The position numbers were made by a program, and so were the translations under genes. DNA of 37,706 nt from positions 1 to 37,706 of the forward strand of contig JACCVC010000103.1 in the NCBI GenBank assembly GCA_013698305.1. Direction: 5' to 3'. Source of the DNA: Chloroflexia bacterium (GTDB lineage: Bacteria; Chloroflexota; Chloroflexia; Thermomicrobiales; UBA6265). The notes beneath the pieces were generated by a model. That model was not told the origin of the DNA. It worked only from the letters and a program-made list of their open reading frames with translations, and ran no database searches. Below, piece by piece: positions 16,783 to 25,291 of this stretch (position 1 is its first letter; each line of letters begins with the position of its first letter).

Positions 16783-16926
16783 AGGCATGGGGGATATGGG
16801 CATTCCAGTCGTATAGCGACGTATCAAGGGATGATTCGTGGGCATGCCTATGCGGACCGATAGTCAGCAAGGCGTACGACAAGTATAGCGAAACCGGCTT
16901 CAGGCGAGATCAGCAACGGAAAAACC

Positions 16927-16955
16927 TTGACAACAGGAACATACCTCCGTAGCAT
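16927..16955 (+). promoter_or_regulatory. Sigma-A promoter of the EfeO-like gene
   Basis: TTGACA (16927-16932) is a perfect -35. After exactly 17 nt comes TAGCAT (16950-16955), a 4/6 match to TATAAT. The predicted transcription start, about 16961-16963, coincides with the left end of the 27-bp palindrome. Confidence 0.7.
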
Positions 16956-16960
16956 TCGAA

Positions 16961-16987
16961 TAATTCCGACTAATATAGTCGGAATTA
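16961..16987. promoter_or_regulatory. IscR/Rrf2-like operator palindrome over the transcription start
   Basis: Perfect 11-bp arms TAATTCCGACT (16961-16971) and AGTCGGAATTA (16977-16987) surround AATAT. The core GACT-AATAT-AGTC fits the GACTRWWWYAGTC heart of the E. coli IscR type 1 site exactly. The outer bases fit less well. Its position at +1 suits a repressor. Iron-sulfur or iron control of an imelysin/EfeO-like gene would make sense. Confidence 0.65.
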
Positions 16988-17048
16988 GATGTCGCCGTCT
17001 CATGACTGCCTGCTCGACACTGCGTAGAGGCATCGAGGAGGCAGATAT

Positions 17049-17096
17049 ATGACGATGAGCCAGCACTTCAGCACGGAAGGAAAGTATCATGCCTGA
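17049..17096 (+). CDS. Upstream ORF of 15 codons overlapping the EfeO-like start
   Basis: ATG at 17049 follows a near-ideal GAGGAGG (17035-17041) by 7 nt. The peptide is MTMSQHFSTEGKYHA, and its TGA (17094-17096) overlaps the start of the next gene by 8 nt in another frame. The strong ribosome site cannot serve the main gene, whose frame is closed by TGA at 17056-17058. The arrangement fits a coupling or leader peptide. There are no runs of identical codons; whether it is translated is unknown. Confidence 0.45.
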   Translation: MTMSQHFSTEGKYHA

Positions 17097-17985
17097 TCAA
17101 CTGTTTTCACGCCGATTCGTGACGACGAGCGCTACTGGATCGGTCATCGGAGCCTTGCTGGCTCAACACAGCGCGGGCGCCAGCGGTACTGCGCAACTGT
17201 CTGCGACACCCCAACCGACAACGTCCGCGCCGGACTTTGCGTCAGCGGTGGACGCCGGGCTCGACTACTTCCGGCAGCGAGCGGCTGATCAAGCGCCACT
17301 CGTCAAAGCGCTGCGAGATGCTATCGCGAGCGGTGATCTTGAGATGGCGAAAGCCGCCTATGTCTCAGCCCGTCCGCCGTATGAAGAGATTGAGGCGCTG
17401 GCGGCTAACTTTCCTGAGACGGACGAGGCGATTGACGCTCGTCCATATGCCTTCGACGAAGGCGAGAGCAGCCCGGACTTCAAGGAATTCCACAAGCTGG
17501 AAATTCTTCTCTTTCGGGACAATGACCTCGATTCCGCACTTCCGGTGGCGAACGAATTGATCGGGACCATCGAAACGCTGCAGCATGATTTAACCATGCG
17601 AGACAACTTCAGCGCTGCGGGACAGTTTGACGGCATCATCGCGCTCGCGAATGAGGTGGCTTCAAAGAAAGTGTCCAGCGAGGAGGAAACCTGGTCGGAC
17701 CAGAGTACGGTGATTTTCAAGCATAACTGGATCGGCGTCTGGAGCCAGTACGAACCGTTCGCACCCGCGATAGAGGCAGTCGAACCCGCAATCGCGGCGG
17801 ACGTGGAGACCTCCTATCAGGAAGCAATGGCGATCATGGACTCCACCTTCGAGCCAGATGGCGTCACCGCGATACCCTATTCTCAGGTATCTATGGAAAC
17901 CCGGAGCCAGATCGTTGCGGCCAGCTATTCCCTGCGCGATGCGCTCCAGGCAGCGCGTGACGCCATTGGTATAGGAGTTGCGTAG
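17089..17985 (+). CDS. Imelysin/EfeO-like (peptidase M75 family) protein, Tat-exported
   Basis: This 298-residue extracytoplasmic protein belongs to the iron-uptake EfeO/EfeM and imelysin group. The N-terminus SRRFVTTSA, followed by a mild hydrophobic stretch and AGASG, looks like a twin-arginine signal. Residues about 93-122 hold RPPYEEIEALAANFPETD and IDAR, a good match to the EfeO block. The metal motif HxxE is H135-K-L-E138. The protein is helical throughout and lacks the N-terminal cupredoxin domain of E. coli EfeO. GGAAGGAAAG lies a few nt upstream of ATG 17089. No efeU or efeB neighbour is present, so direct iron uptake is an inference. The operator at 16961-16987 points to iron-sulfur-linked control. 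Confidence 0.8.
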   Translation: MPDQLFSRRFVTTSATGSVIGALLAQHSAGASGTAQLSATPQPTTSAPDFASAVDAGLDYFRQRAADQAPLVKALRDAIASGDLEMAKAAYVSARPPYEEIEALAANFPETDEAIDARPYAFDEGESSPDFKEFHKLEILLFRDNDLDSALPVANELIGTIETLQHDLTMRDNFSAAGQFDGIIALANEVASKKVSSEEETWSDQSTVIFKHNWIGVWSQYEPFAPAIEAVEPAIAADVETSYQEAMAIMDSTFEPDGVTAIPYSQVSMETRSQIVAASYSLRDALQAARDAIGIGVA

Positions 17986-18023
17986 GGCGGGTTGCTCGAG
18001 CCAACGATGAATGGAGTTTCGAC

Positions 18024-18551
18024 ATGGTGGATTTGACCTTCCAGAACGTCCAGTGGTGTTCACAGCATGGCCATCCAGTGCTGTTTCTTGGCTTGCCGGA
18101 CCACGACCATGGAATGGGGATCGCCATTTCGGTCGAGGACGCACAATCTTTGGCTACCCAGCCGTTTGTCACCAACTCGACTCGCTGTCAGATGTACGAG
18201 TTGCTGGAAGCATGTATGCAAGCGTTTGGATTTCACCTAGGTGGCGTTACCGTTCGCATCGGGAAGGATGGGATGACCGACACGTTGATGCGGCTGGACG
18301 GAATCGCCACGTCGGCGGCATTGTCGGCGCGTTTTGCGGATGGCATTGCGTTGGCCCGGCGAGCCAACGTGCCAATCCGGATGGCGCAAAGTGACGCAGA
18401 CCGAATCCGCACCTCCAGTTCATGTGCAGAGAAAAGCGATGACGTTATGTCATTGCAACCGCATCGCCAGGAGCCGACACATCCTCCGCGAAATCTACTC
18501 GAGGCCTTCATAGAAACGCTCAACCTGGACGGAATCGATGAATCGCGCTAA
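18024..18551 (+). CDS. Bifunctional nuclease domain (DUF151/BFN)-like protein
   Basis: This 175-residue cytoplasmic protein has a GGAG site 7 nt before ATG 18024. The middle, with VLFLGLPDHDHGMGIAISVE, a Leu/Met-rich helix, then GMTDTLMRLDG and ARFADGIALARRANVPIRMA, follows the DUF151 pattern. In that family the last block reads R.SDAIALA.R...PI. Family members are reported to have RNase/DNase activity or act as small ligand sensors; the usual SD of RPSDA is replaced by FAD here, so catalysis is doubtful. Residues 125-175 are polar and unrelated. It lies 38 bp downstream of the EfeO-like gene and may be co-transcribed. It converges with murJ across 124 bp with no obvious terminator. Confidence 0.6.
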   Translation: MVDLTFQNVQWCSQHGHPVLFLGLPDHDHGMGIAISVEDAQSLATQPFVTNSTRCQMYELLEACMQAFGFHLGGVTVRIGKDGMTDTLMRLDGIATSAALSARFADGIALARRANVPIRMAQSDADRIRTSSSCAEKSDDVMSLQPHRQEPTHPPRNLLEAFIETLNLDGIDESR

Positions 18552-18675
18552 CCCATTGGCAGGCACGGAGGCGTTGGATGTCGTCCTGCGCCAGCTCTAC
18601 CTGCGAGGCCCGCGAGACGTCTGCGTTCCTGAGCAGTGTCCGTACCCACCATCGGTCGATTCCAGACTCGCTCAG

Positions 18676-20370
18676 CTAGGCGCGGGGAAGCAGCACCGAC
18701 AGGCGGTTGGCAAGTCCGACGGGCAGTCGTCCGATCAGCTTGCGCAGCATCTGCTCCAGCTCAGGAATCCGCAACACCCAGGCGAGCACGATGAAGGCCA
18801 GCACATACATCCCCAACGCGTACAGGAAGAACGTTTCCCGCGGGATCAGGGAGATCGACTCATCGGCCTGGGCGATCCTGACATCGTCGAGCGTGAACCA
18901 GATCAGCAGCGCCATGCCCACGGTGGCGAGCGCCACCCTGACGAGCCAGAATCCGAACCCCACGCTCACCACGCCACCGGTTCGTTGGCGAAGGAACAAC
19001 CACAGAATGACCGCCTCCGCGCCTGTAGTGGCCGAAAGGGCGATGGCGAGACCGCCATGACTCAATGATCCGATCAGGAGCGTGCAGAGCAGCAGGTTCA
19101 GGATCATGGTGATGACCCCGGTGATGACGGGGGTCTTCGTGTCGCGAGTCGCGTAGAACACGCGACTCAGGATTTCGGTGAGGGCGTAGCCAAGCAGGCC
19201 GATCGCAAACCAGGCCAGCGGCGTCGCCACGAGTTCGGTAGACCGGCTGCCGAATGAGCCGCGCTGGTAGATGAACGCGACTAGCGGCTCCCGCAGCATG
19301 AGCAGGCCGACCCCAGCAGGGATGCTGAGGAAGAGCAGTGGACGCAGCGCGCGATCCAGCGTCCGACGGAAGTCCTCATCCTTTCCCTGTCCATACAACG
19401 CGGCGAGGGTGGGGAAGATCACCGTCGAGATACTGAGCGCGATCACGCCATGTGGTAGCATCAGCAATTGCCAGGCATAGTTGAGCGCCGATACTCGCTC
19501 CGCCGACGTGGTCGAGGCGAATGCGTTGATCGCGATGAAGTTGAACTGGAACGCCGCAAGACCGATGATCCGTGGTCCCAGCAAACGCGCCACTTCTCGC
19601 AGGCCATCGACCTGCCTGCTCAACGACGGCCGGAAGGTGAGATCCGAGCGAATGATCCCTGGAACCTGGACAAGCAGATGTCCGAGCGCGCCCACGATCA
19701 CCGCCCACCCGACGGCGTGGATTCCATAAGTTGGGGCAAACCAGATCGCGCCGACGATAATTGCGGCGTTGTAGATCAGCGGCGCCAGCGCGGGCAGGGT
19801 GAACTGCTGTTGCGACTCCAGAATGCCCTTGAAGGCGATTCCGGTGCCGAGGAAGATCGGCGACAGGAGCAGGATGCGCATCAGGTCGACAGAAAGACCG
19901 GTGGTTTCGCTATCAAATCCCGGCGCGACCACCGCCATCAACGGTCGCGCCAGCACGAACGCGATCAGTGACACTGCTACAACGGCGATACCAGCCCAGG
20001 TCAGGACAGCCGACGCCAGCTCGCTGGCCCGCTTGCGATCCCCTCGCGTCACGAAATCGCCGAATACCGGGATGAACGCCGCGCCAAAGGAGCCGGCAAT
20101 GACGACCAGGAACAGCAAATCCGGGATCCGGAAGGCGCTGACATAGGCGTCCATCTCGCGGCTGGTGCCGAACTGGCTGGCCAGCACCTGCTCGCGGACC
20201 AGACCGAGAATCCGGGACAGGACGAACGCGAGCCCGACGATGATCGCGTTGCGCGCAAGGGAGAGGTGCCCCGCGCCGGCATCCGCGCCCGTATCCGGGG
20301 TGAGCGCTGCCGCATCGACCGCTGTGCCGTGGTGTTTGCTCGATCCGGCAAGCTGCCGTGCCTGACTCAT
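18676..20370 (-). CDS. murJ: Lipid II flippase MurJ (MviN)
   Basis: This 564-residue MOP-superfamily membrane protein moves lipid II to the outer face of the membrane for peptidoglycan synthesis. About fourteen hydrophobic segments are visible. Signature parts are VLSRILGLVREQVLASQFG after a polar N-terminus, MDAYVSAFRIPDLLF, and GSFGAAFIPVF near residue 95, as well as LLMLREPLVAFIYQRGSF and LSRVFYATRDTKTPVI in the second half. The arginines in the first helix (SRILGLVRE) are those needed for lipid II transport in E. coli MurJ. ATG 20370 has CAGGGA close upstream; an in-frame extension to 20472 is not conserved-looking. It is divergent from rpsT. With murE, FemAB and alr it is one of four cell-wall genes in the window. 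Confidence 0.93.
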   Translation of the reverse strand: MSQARQLAGSSKHHGTAVDAAALTPDTGADAGAGHLSLARNAIIVGLAFVLSRILGLVREQVLASQFGTSREMDAYVSAFRIPDLLFLVVIAGSFGAAFIPVFGDFVTRGDRKRASELASAVLTWAGIAVVAVSLIAFVLARPLMAVVAPGFDSETTGLSVDLMRILLLSPIFLGTGIAFKGILESQQQFTLPALAPLIYNAAIIVGAIWFAPTYGIHAVGWAVIVGALGHLLVQVPGIIRSDLTFRPSLSRQVDGLREVARLLGPRIIGLAAFQFNFIAINAFASTTSAERVSALNYAWQLLMLPHGVIALSISTVIFPTLAALYGQGKDEDFRRTLDRALRPLLFLSIPAGVGLLMLREPLVAFIYQRGSFGSRSTELVATPLAWFAIGLLGYALTEILSRVFYATRDTKTPVITGVITMILNLLLCTLLIGSLSHGGLAIALSATTGAEAVILWLFLRQRTGGVVSVGFGFWLVRVALATVGMALLIWFTLDDVRIAQADESISLIPRETFFLYALGMYVLAFIVLAWVLRIPELEQMLRKLIGRLPVGLANRLSVLLPRA

Positions 20371-20425
20371 GGTGTCCCTGTGTTGGGTGAAAACGAGTTC
20401 GCGGTGCAATAGCGCTTCCCGTGGC

Positions 20426-20455
20426 TTGAGGAAGAGTCGCGCATTGGAGTAGAAT
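20426..20455 (+). promoter_or_regulatory. Candidate promoter of rpsT
   Basis: TTGAGG (20426-20431) and TAGAAT (20450-20455), 18 nt apart, form a good sigma-A promoter. Transcription would start near 20462, leaving a leader of about 119 nt before rpsT; no S20-type leader structure was recognised in it. Confidence 0.5.
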
Positions 20456-20580
20456 ACCCCGAAGGCTCGCAACGGGTCTTGTATTCCTATGTCCTCTCAC
20501 ACGAGCGTGGCGACTACTCATGCCACACGCAACACGTTGTCGGATTCCGGCGATGATCAGGTTATCGAGGAAGGTATTCC

Positions 20581-20850
20581 GTGGCCAACAGCAAGTCAGC
20601 CCGAAAACGAATCAGAACCGCCGCGCGCAATTTCGAGCGCAATCGACAGTACCGATCATCGTCACGCACACTGGTGAAGCGAGCCGAGCTTGCCATCCTG
20701 GCGGGCGACCAGGACGTTGCCCAGGCGGCAGTGTCGTCCGCGGTGGCGGCGCTCGACCGAACCGCCTCCAAAAAGGTCATTCATCCCAACAATGCCGCCC
20801 GGCGCAAGAGCCGGCTGATCGCGAAGCTCAACGGGATGGGTCAGGCATAG
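20581..20850 (+). CDS. rpsT: 30S ribosomal protein S20
   Basis: This 89-residue basic protein binds 16S rRNA early in small-subunit assembly. It starts MANSKSARKRIRTAARNFER, the standard S20 N-terminus, and ends with HPNNAARRKSRLIAKLN, the usual C-terminal helix. The start codon is GTG at 20581, with GAGGAAGG 6 nt upstream. Non-ATG starts are common for S20 and, in E. coli, take part in autoregulation. It stands alone between divergent murJ and convergent holA and is closed by the strong hairpin at 20876-20910. Confidence 0.96.
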   Translation: MANSKSARKRIRTAARNFERNRQYRSSSRTLVKRAELAILAGDQDVAQAAVSSAVAALDRTASKKVIHPNNAARRKSRLIAKLNGMGQA

Positions 20851-20875
20851 CCTGAGTCAGAGCGCGAAGTACAGG

Positions 20876-20910
20876 AACGGGCGGGGCACTGCAAATAAGC
20901 CCCGCCCGTT
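20876..20910 (+). terminator. Terminator of rpsT, probably bidirectional with holA
   Basis: Perfect 12-bp arms AACGGGCGGGGC (20876-20887) and GCCCCGCCCGTT (20899-20910) enclose an 11-nt loop, followed by T and G. It lies 25 nt after rpsT and 34 nt from the convergent holA stop. A smaller hairpin, CCGAAT with ATTCGG, is at 20918-20932. Confidence 0.8.
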
Positions 20911-20944
20911 TGGGTTGCCGAATCGTATTCGGTGAGTCGGATTG

Positions 20945-21958
20945 TCAGGACCGCTTCGAATTGGGCGCGAGCGACGTCATGACGTATTGAATCACGTCGA
21001 TCGGATCACGCAGCCGCCCCGTTTTCATCATTCGGTCGGCTGTGGTCATCACCCGCAACGCGCGATTTGCTCCGCCGGGGGATGATCCACGCAGGCTACG
21101 CGCGATGGCGTTCATCCTCGCCGGGTTTGCAAGCCCGATCTCCTTGCCGACGGCAGCCGGTTCGCGACGCTCCGCCGAGGCAAGAATCGCGGTCAGCTCG
21201 ACGGTCTGCCCGAGCTGCGCCAGCATCCGGTGCGGATCCTCGCCCGCTTCGATCAGGCGGTCGAGCTCGGTCGTTGCCACCGCGAGATTGCCGCCGATCA
21301 CCGCGTCGATGAAGCCAAAGATGCGGTCGTTGTCGCCCTGATGGACCAGCAATTCGATGTGCCGACGGGTGATCGCGCCCGGATCGGCGGCGGTCGCCAG
21401 CTTGTCGAGTTCGGAGCCGATCAGCGCCAGGCTCGGCGGGCGGTCGAAGGCGGGATTGTTGCTTCGCTGCATCCATGACTGCGGATACAGCCACTCCGCC
21501 AGAAACCGCGCGTCAGCATCACTGATGTCGCTGTCCAGATTCCCCGCTCTTGCCCGGATCCACTTGACCAGGGACGGACCTCTCGGGGGATCGCCCTCAA
21601 CGACAATCGCGTCTGGCGGCAGCGCCTTGCGGATGCCGACCGGCACGCTGGCCATCGACGGCTCGACCAGAATCAGGGTGGATGGTTCGGGCACCGCGCC
21701 GAACAACGCCGACCAGTCAGGAGCGTTCTTGCCACGTCCGGCAGTCTTGTTGGTTTTCGAGACAAAGTCATTGACGATGACAACGCGGCCCGCCGAGAAG
21801 AACCCGACGCTGGAGATCGCCCCGATCACGTCGGACATTGAGGCGATGTTGCCGTCCATCTCGCTGGTGGATTGGCCATCGGGATCGGCCTTGCCTGCGT
21901 GGCGCCGAGCGGCGTCGCGAACGAGCGACGGGTCCGGGCCGACAATGAAGACGATCAT
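20945..21958 (-). CDS. holA: DNA polymerase III delta subunit
   Basis: This 337-residue clamp-loader subunit opens the beta sliding clamp. Recognition rests on the overall layout: an N-terminal Rossmann-like part beginning MIVFIVGPDPSLVRDA, a middle with ALIGSELDKLATAADP, and the C-terminal helical collar with DNDRIFGFIDAVIGGNLAVA, HRMLAQLGQTVELTAILAS and LRGSSPGGANRALRVMTTADRMMKTG. The E-L-x-K-L motif after the second domain is typical of HolA. ATG 21958 with GGAG 10 nt upstream is preferred to a TTG at 21967. It is divergent from fabF. The rpsT-holA neighbourhood, with the two genes convergent or adjacent, is common in bacteria. Confidence 0.88.
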   Translation of the reverse strand: MIVFIVGPDPSLVRDAARRHAGKADPDGQSTSEMDGNIASMSDVIGAISSVGFFSAGRVVIVNDFVSKTNKTAGRGKNAPDWSALFGAVPEPSTLILVEPSMASVPVGIRKALPPDAIVVEGDPPRGPSLVKWIRARAGNLDSDISDADARFLAEWLYPQSWMQRSNNPAFDRPPSLALIGSELDKLATAADPGAITRRHIELLVHQGDNDRIFGFIDAVIGGNLAVATTELDRLIEAGEDPHRMLAQLGQTVELTAILASAERREPAAVGKEIGLANPARMNAIARSLRGSSPGGANRALRVMTTADRMMKTGRLRDPIDVIQYVMTSLAPNSKRS

Positions 21959-22298
21959 CGTACGCAAACTCCGTGTGCGATAGGGGTTGAGTCAGGGGAA
22001 TAGCAGGTCGGCATCCGGGCGGGCGTCGATGTGGAGCCTTGAACCTGCATTTGCAGGTGGGTGCCGCAGCCTGCCACGGAACACGTCCCGCGCGGAGCAG
22101 CTCCCGGCTCTCGGAGTGTAGGCTCAAGACCACATCGAAAGCACCGTGATCCCGGAACCGACCGAAGCCGCAGACTACCACGTTCGTTACACCCGCTGCA
22201 ATGCAACCAACCCACCGCCATGCGACAATTTCTCAGACAAGAATGAGTGGTTACCTCTCTACAGAGTGGTGGCGCATTTGGCGCGAATCGAGGAATAC
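21959..22298. other. Divergent intergenic region between holA and fabF
   Basis: These 340 bases separate two divergent genes and should contain both promoters, but no convincing -35/-10 pair was found on either strand. A short palindrome, ACCTGCA-TT-TGCAGGT at 22043-22058, is the only clear structure. Open frames here have no ribosome sites and random composition. Confidence 0.5.
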
Positions 22299-23561
22299 AT
22301 GGGCGATCATCATCGACAATCTCCGCGCCGGGTCGTAATCACTGGGCTGGGCGCGATTTGCGCCATCGGCAACACGGTCGACGACGTGTGGCGTGCGGTA
22401 GCAGAAGGGCGCTCGGGCGTCGCGCCGATCACCCGCTTTGACGCCGACGGCTACGAAACGACCTTCGCGGCGGAGGTGAAGGCGTTTGATCCGGCGATGG
22501 CGGTGGGCCGCAAGGACAGCCGCCGGATGGATCGCTACAGCCAGCTTGCAGTGGTTGCGACCCGGGAGGCGGTGTCCCACGCAGGCCTGGATATCGCGCC
22601 GATCGCCGAGCGGGTGGGGGTGCTGGTGGGGACCGGCATGGGCGGTATCGAGACGTTCGAGCACGGCACCGAGACGCTCATCACCAAAGGGCCGAGAAGA
22701 CTGTCACCATTTGTCGTGCCGATGACGCTGCCCAACATGGCATCCGGCCTGGTCGCGATCGACATCGGCTCCAAGGGTCCCAACTTCGCGACGGTCTCGG
22801 CGTGCGCGGGTTCTGCCCACGCGATAGGCGAGGCAGCCATGATGATCCGCGATGGACGCGCCGACGTCATGCTGGCTGGCGGCTCCGAAGCGCCGATAAC
22901 ACGCATGGGCGTGGCGGGCTTCAACGCGATGGGCGCCTTGTCCCGTCGGAACGACAACCCGGAGGGGGCGAGCCGACCGTTCGATGCCGGGCGGGATGGC
23001 TTCGTGCTGGCCGAAGGGGCGGCGATGGTGACGCTGGAGGAACTGGGGCACGCAGAGGCGCGGGGCGCGACGGTCGTTGGCGAGGTGATCGGTTACAGCA
23101 CCACAGACGATGCGAACCACATGGTGCAGCCTGCGCCGGGGGGCGTTGGCGCCGCTCGGGCGATGGCGCTGGCGATGGAGGACGCGAGTATCGGCCCGTC
23201 GGATGTCGCCTACATCAACGCTCACGGCACGTCGACACCTTTGAACGAGCGACTTGAGACCCAGGCGGTGAAGCGTGCATTCGACGGCCTTGCCTATCGC
23301 ATTCCGCTGAGCTCGACCAAGTCGATGACCGGGCACCTGCTCGGGGCGGCGGGGTCGCTGGAAGTGGTGATCACCGTGATGGCGATGCGTGATGGATTGT
23401 TGCCGCCGACGATCAACCAGGAAACGTCCGATCCCGACTGCGATCTGGACTACGTGCCAAATATCGCGCGCGAGGGGGACATCCCGATCGCGATGTCCAA
23501 CTCCATGGGATTTGGCGGGCACAATGTCTCGTTGATCCTGAAGCGTTGGGATGGCGCCTAA
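22299..23561 (+). CDS. fabF: 3-oxoacyl-[acyl-carrier-protein] synthase II
   Basis: This 420-residue thiolase-fold enzyme condenses malonyl-ACP with acyl-ACP in fatty acid elongation. The catalytic Cys169 is in SACAGSAHA, His309 in NAHGTSTPLNE and His346 in STKSMTGHLLGAAGS; FGGHN near the C-terminus completes the active site. The His-His form marks a KAS I/II enzyme rather than FabH. ATG 22299 with AGGA 4-5 nt upstream is used; the frame extends to 22146 without a better site. It stands alone between holA (divergent) and rpoD (convergent), away from other fab genes. Downstream acpS makes holo-ACP, its carrier partner. FabF and FabB cannot be separated by sequence alone here; the F form is usual outside the gamma-proteobacteria. 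Confidence 0.93.
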   Translation: MGDHHRQSPRRVVITGLGAICAIGNTVDDVWRAVAEGRSGVAPITRFDADGYETTFAAEVKAFDPAMAVGRKDSRRMDRYSQLAVVATREAVSHAGLDIAPIAERVGVLVGTGMGGIETFEHGTETLITKGPRRLSPFVVPMTLPNMASGLVAIDIGSKGPNFATVSACAGSAHAIGEAAMMIRDGRADVMLAGGSEAPITRMGVAGFNAMGALSRRNDNPEGASRPFDAGRDGFVLAEGAAMVTLEELGHAEARGATVVGEVIGYSTTDDANHMVQPAPGGVGAARAMALAMEDASIGPSDVAYINAHGTSTPLNERLETQAVKRAFDGLAYRIPLSSTKSMTGHLLGAAGSLEVVITVMAMRDGLLPPTINQETSDPDCDLDYVPNIAREGDIPIAMSNSMGFGGHNVSLILKRWDGA

Positions 23562-23620
23562 AACCGAACTCGGCTGAATACCCGACCTGCCTCACGCAGA
23601 GATGCGTTGGAAGATGACGA

Positions 23621-23651
23621 GGGCCGGCACAAGACCGGCCCGTACGTTTTT
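23621..23651 (+). terminator. Terminator of fabF; also CTTGT-loop repeat, copy 3 (minus orientation)
   Basis: Arms GGGCCGG (23621-23627) and CCGGCCC (23635-23641) are followed by GTACG and five T, giving an intrinsic terminator for fabF. Read on the minus strand it is ACGTACGGGCCGG-T-CTTGT-G-CCGG, the same design as the other hairpin repeats, and shares GCCGGCACAAG and CCGGCCCGTACG with the copy at 37052-37074. Confidence 0.7.
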
Positions 23652-23678
23652 CGCATCCTGTCCGCAGAGCTATCCGCA

Positions 23679-24827
<1,149 letters not shown>

Positions 24828-25000
24828 GGAAGCGGGTCCACCTCTCGGGCGAGCGCGGTGCGGGCATCGGCACTGGTGGTCGATCCGGCGGGAGCGCAAG
24901 GTTGGTCAACTTCGGACGTTCGATGGCCGAATGAATACGTCGCGGCGGCGGCACTGGCGATGCGACGTTTGGAAATCGGCGAAATCGGGAACGGGTACAG

Positions 25001-25028
25001 AAAAAGCCCACGCAGCAAGCGTTGGGCT
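25001..25028 (-). terminator. Intrinsic terminator inside the rpoD leader
   Basis: On the minus strand AGCCC-A-ACGC pairs with GCGT-GGGCT around loop TTGCT (9 bp, one bulged A) and is followed by five U. It lies about 175 nt before the rpoD start and no minus-strand gene precedes it except the 14-residue ORF at 25071-25027, so it would act within the rpoD transcript. Confidence 0.65.
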
Positions 25029-25071
25029 ATCGGTCCACCGATCTCGGTATGTTGACGAATGCGCGGCACAT
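25027..25071 (-). CDS. Possible leader peptide of rpoD (14 aa)
   Basis: ATG at 25071 has AAGGGG 8 nt upstream. It encodes MCRAFVNIPRSVDR, and its TAG (25029-25027) lies over the first bases of the terminator stem. A ribosome at the stop would cover the 5' arm of the hairpin. Three Arg codons (CGC, AGA, CGA) are included, but no run that would point to one amino acid. Translation is unproven. Confidence 0.4.
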   Translation of the reverse strand: MCRAFVNIPRSVDR

Positions 25072-25113
25072 GACTCAGTCCCCTTCTCCTGGTCGCTCGT
25101 CATACTGAAGGGA

Positions 25114-25143
25114 AGTGTAGCCGGGTTGTCAGACAAAATGCAA
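25114..25143 (-). promoter_or_regulatory. Candidate rpoD promoter
   Basis: On the minus strand TTGCAT (25143-25138), 18 nt, TACACT (25119-25114). The -35 is weak. It would start RNA near 25107, just before the leader peptide ribosome site. Confidence 0.4.
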
Positions 25144-25196
25144 GATACGGTGTCGGGAAAGTCCTGATTGGCCCGGCCAGCACCTGTCGCTTCGGG

Positions 25197-25225
25197 TTCG
25201 GATCGATAATTCTGGATGGTATACT
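25197..25225 (+). promoter_or_regulatory. Candidate promoter of the yebC operon
   Basis: TTCGGA (25197-25202), 17 nt, TATACT (25220-25225). The -10 is good and the -35 weak. The -10 lies inside the left arm of the palindrome at 25222-25240. Confidence 0.45.
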
Positions 25226-25240
25226 TCCAAGTTGGAAGTA
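25222..25240. promoter_or_regulatory. Perfect 19-bp palindrome over the yebC promoter (candidate operator)
   Basis: TACTTCCAA (25222-25230), G, TTGGAAGTA (25232-25240). The arms are perfect and the position spans -10 to +9 of the predicted start, where a dimeric repressor would block polymerase. The cognate regulator is not in the window and was not identified. Confidence 0.6.
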
Positions 25241-25291
25241 CATTGCTATTTCGTGTCCACTACTCATCACACCCGAGGAGATTTGCCCCAT

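Noticed and set aside
18538..18680. Plus-strand frame starting MNRANPLAGTEALDVV after the DUF151-like gene
   Set aside because: It has no ribosome site and continues antisense through murJ; the first 45 residues look gene-like but resemble no family I know.
25027..25060. T-box-like GGTGGACC next to the rpoD leader terminator
   Set aside because: The T-box bulge needs UGGNACC; here one base is missing, there is no stem I specifier structure, and the downstream gene is not a synthetase or amino acid gene.
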